From NCBI GenBank assembly GCA_029204225.1, contig CM055107.1, forward strand, positions 9,665,472 through 9,729,471: 64,000 nucleotides of DNA. Direction: 5' to 3'. Position 1 is the stretch's first letter. The number at the start of each line of letters is the position of its first letter. The DNA comes from Diphasiastrum complanatum. Lineage: Eukaryota; Streptophyta; Lycopodiopsida; Lycopodiales; Lycopodiaceae. The position numbers were made by a program, and so were the translations under genes. The notes beneath the pieces were generated by a model. It saw only the letters and a list, made by a program, of their open reading frames with translations. It had not been told where the DNA came from and made no database searches. Of this stretch, positions 62,665 to 64,000 are shown piece by piece.

Positions 62665-63623
62665 ATATCTGGAAGTTCCTGCATTTGATTTTCCTGATTT
62701 CAAAAGTCTGCATGATGATATGCTCCAATACGTCAGACTGGGGACTCCAATTCTTGTGCTGCTATACATAACAAAGTAAGTGTCTTTTTTCAGATTTTAT
62801 TATGTTGAATTTTTCATATGAATTTTGATTTCACATTGATTCTCATAAATTTATTGTTTTCTGATTGTAGTGATCATTGGAGCTTATGTGTTGTCCTTAT
62901 ACGTCAATGATGAGGGGGTTATTTAAAGATGAACTCTATTACACACACACACAAAATTGCCAGGAGCCATATCCAGAAAATACTGGATCTCTTTCTAGTA
63001 CCAAATGCAAAAGCATATACGAAGCTAAAAATTGTTGATGCAGAGGTAAAAATTTATCAATATCGGTTTGACGCACCCTTGTAGTTATTGTTTAGTTTCT
63101 TTTCATAACGTGCGCGCTGATCCGATATTCAAATAATATTTTTTGGATATCGATTCGACGCGCGCTTGTTTCTGTTGTAGATCTAATTATAACATCTTGC
63201 GCGTTGATATGATATCTCATAATGTTAAAATATGGATTCTGTAGTCCTCCCAGCAGGTTGATTCTGTCATCTGTGGTTGGTATACCATATGCAATGCCAA
63301 AGACTTTTTTAATTGGCTTGCACTACAAAATGGACTTCCAAATCTGGAAGAGGTAATCTTCGATTAATAAATTTTAATTGTGTTTTTGTTTTTTTTCATA
63401 TTAAAATTCTTATTAACTGATCTTTGATTAATTACATTTAACTGTGTTTATGTTTTTTTTTCAGTTTAAATGTCCGAAGGTCTCCCCAATGGAGATAATG
63501 CACTTCAGACAGGAGACCATAAAGCTTGTGATCGAAAATTCATATCCAGTTGCAGTGGCCGTGTGTTCTCCACCCAAGCTACTTCCAACTGGAGAAATGG
63601 ATTTAGAGATTATAGATAGTTGA
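62665..63623 (+). pseudogene. C48 (Ulp1/adenain-like) cysteine peptidase locus, 4 exons
   Basis: Phase-consistent exons: ~62665-62775 (VPAFDFPDF, GTPILVLLYIT), 62871-63045 (DHWSLCVVLIRQ, then two consecutive TGA at 62908-62913, then MNSITHTHKIARSHIQKILD), 63257-63352 (VDSVICGWYTICNAKDFF), 63465-63623 (FKCPKVSPMEIMHF, LPTGEMDLEIIDS, stop). The His (HWSL) and the CG nucleophile context fit family C48. The acid position, normally D-S, reads N-S. Relatives remove SUMO/NEDD8-type tags or, in adenoviruses and some transposons, process structural proteins. The 5' part is missing, cut off by Gypsy LTR sequence. The tandem stops argue for a pseudogene, although splice sites and the remaining frame are intact. 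Confidence 0.65.
63059..63216 (+). repeat. Four copies of an ATCCGATAT/GCGC motif in a C48 intron
   Basis: AATATCGGTTTGACGCAC (63059), GCGCGCTGATCCGATATT (63112), GGATATCGATTCGACGCGCG (63145) and GCGCGTTGATATGATATC (63199) alternate in orientation within 160 bp. Confidence 0.7.
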
Positions 63624-64000
63624 TACTGATTAAATATTCGTCTCACTTGATGTGGATGAGACACATGTACAGAAAATTTTAATAGAAATATATTTACAGT
63701 TTTTCTATGGTTGTTCTTACTTGTTTTTTTTCCTGTGATTAATTCAGGTTATGATTCATTCATCTTCAATTTCTACGGTTTTCCGACATGTTTATTTTTC
63801 ATAGCCTTGGTCTGCCTTGCCTTTACCATGGTTTTTTTTGGATAAGTTCAGAAAGATGATTTGATCGAACCTGTGCCACAACCAATTCAAACATGTGCGA
63901 CAAACTTAGATTTGTTGCAGCAAAGCTTTAATCAGATCATCTTTAGAACATATTTAAATATGCCAAGACAAGGACAATACAGACCAAGGCAATGAAGACA
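63624..64000. other. Downstream flank, nothing recognised
   Basis: No coding or repeat feature supported. Confidence 0.5.

Overview
The window is nuclear DNA from a land plant. Introns are long and follow GT-AG rules, the recognisable host proteins are plant-type (a ZTP29-like ZIP transporter, the start of a NUA/TPR nucleoporin, a purple acid phosphatase), LTR retrotransposons are dense with initiator-tRNA-Met primer sites, and there are large (GA)n/(CT)n tracts. I cannot fix the species; long TE-filled introns would suit a large-genome vascular plant such as a fern, lycophyte or gymnosperm, but that is inference. No tRNA, rRNA or CRISPR array was seen.

Layout. 1-2823: the 5' part of a minus-strand Copia element whose LTR carries a ~200 bp GA tract. 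2824-4120: an orphan first exon of a NUA-like nucleoporin, then a decayed purple acid phosphatase. 6678-21137: one apparently intact host gene, a 12-exon ZTP29-like zinc/iron transporter of 281 codons, whose introns hold fossil Copia fragments, tandem duplications and a hairpin-rich MITE-like element. 23120-25072: a complete non-autonomous LTR element with a perfect 5 bp target duplication. 26750-29580: a degenerate minus-strand Copia. 29589-36072: the most unusual locus (below). 36480-46000: several Copia copies, some nested. 48.1-50.1 kb: unassigned ORFs, a CT tract and an ~83 bp minisatellite. 51.1-53.2 kb: minus-strand Gypsy. 54.4-56.1 kb: Copia reverse transcriptase to 3' LTR. 56.3-61.0 kb: a 3-unit tandem repeat, a Copia gag fragment and two consecutive Gypsy pol copies. 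61.1-62.5 kb: a trypsin-like exon (minus) and a Gypsy LTR. 62.66-63.62 kb: a C48 (Ulp1/adenain-like) peptidase locus.

Candidate novel system, 29.6-36.1 kb. A gene starting at 31423 encodes a clear but divergent histone H3 fold with an H3-like tail. The same polypeptide appears to continue through a basic/acidic linker into a C48-like cysteine peptidase domain, now split by a nested Copia element with a near-identical target duplication. A second, N-terminally truncated copy of the linker lies at 29589. Between the copies is an unrecognised helical ORF on the opposite strand. It is driven by a head-to-head, near-palindromic promoter (CACGTG, CCAAT and TATA mirrored on both arms, seven CACGTG sites in 240 bp). 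A GCGC-N3-ATCCGATAY-like motif recurs in both leaders of this pair, in the 56.3 kb tandem repeat and in an intron of the C48 locus at 63.1 kb. Both C48-like loci have Asn where the family normally has the catalytic Asp. The copies carry stops and frameshifts, so they are relics, but they suggest a repeated histone-fold plus protease gene unit, possibly mobile or virus-like, which I do not recognise.
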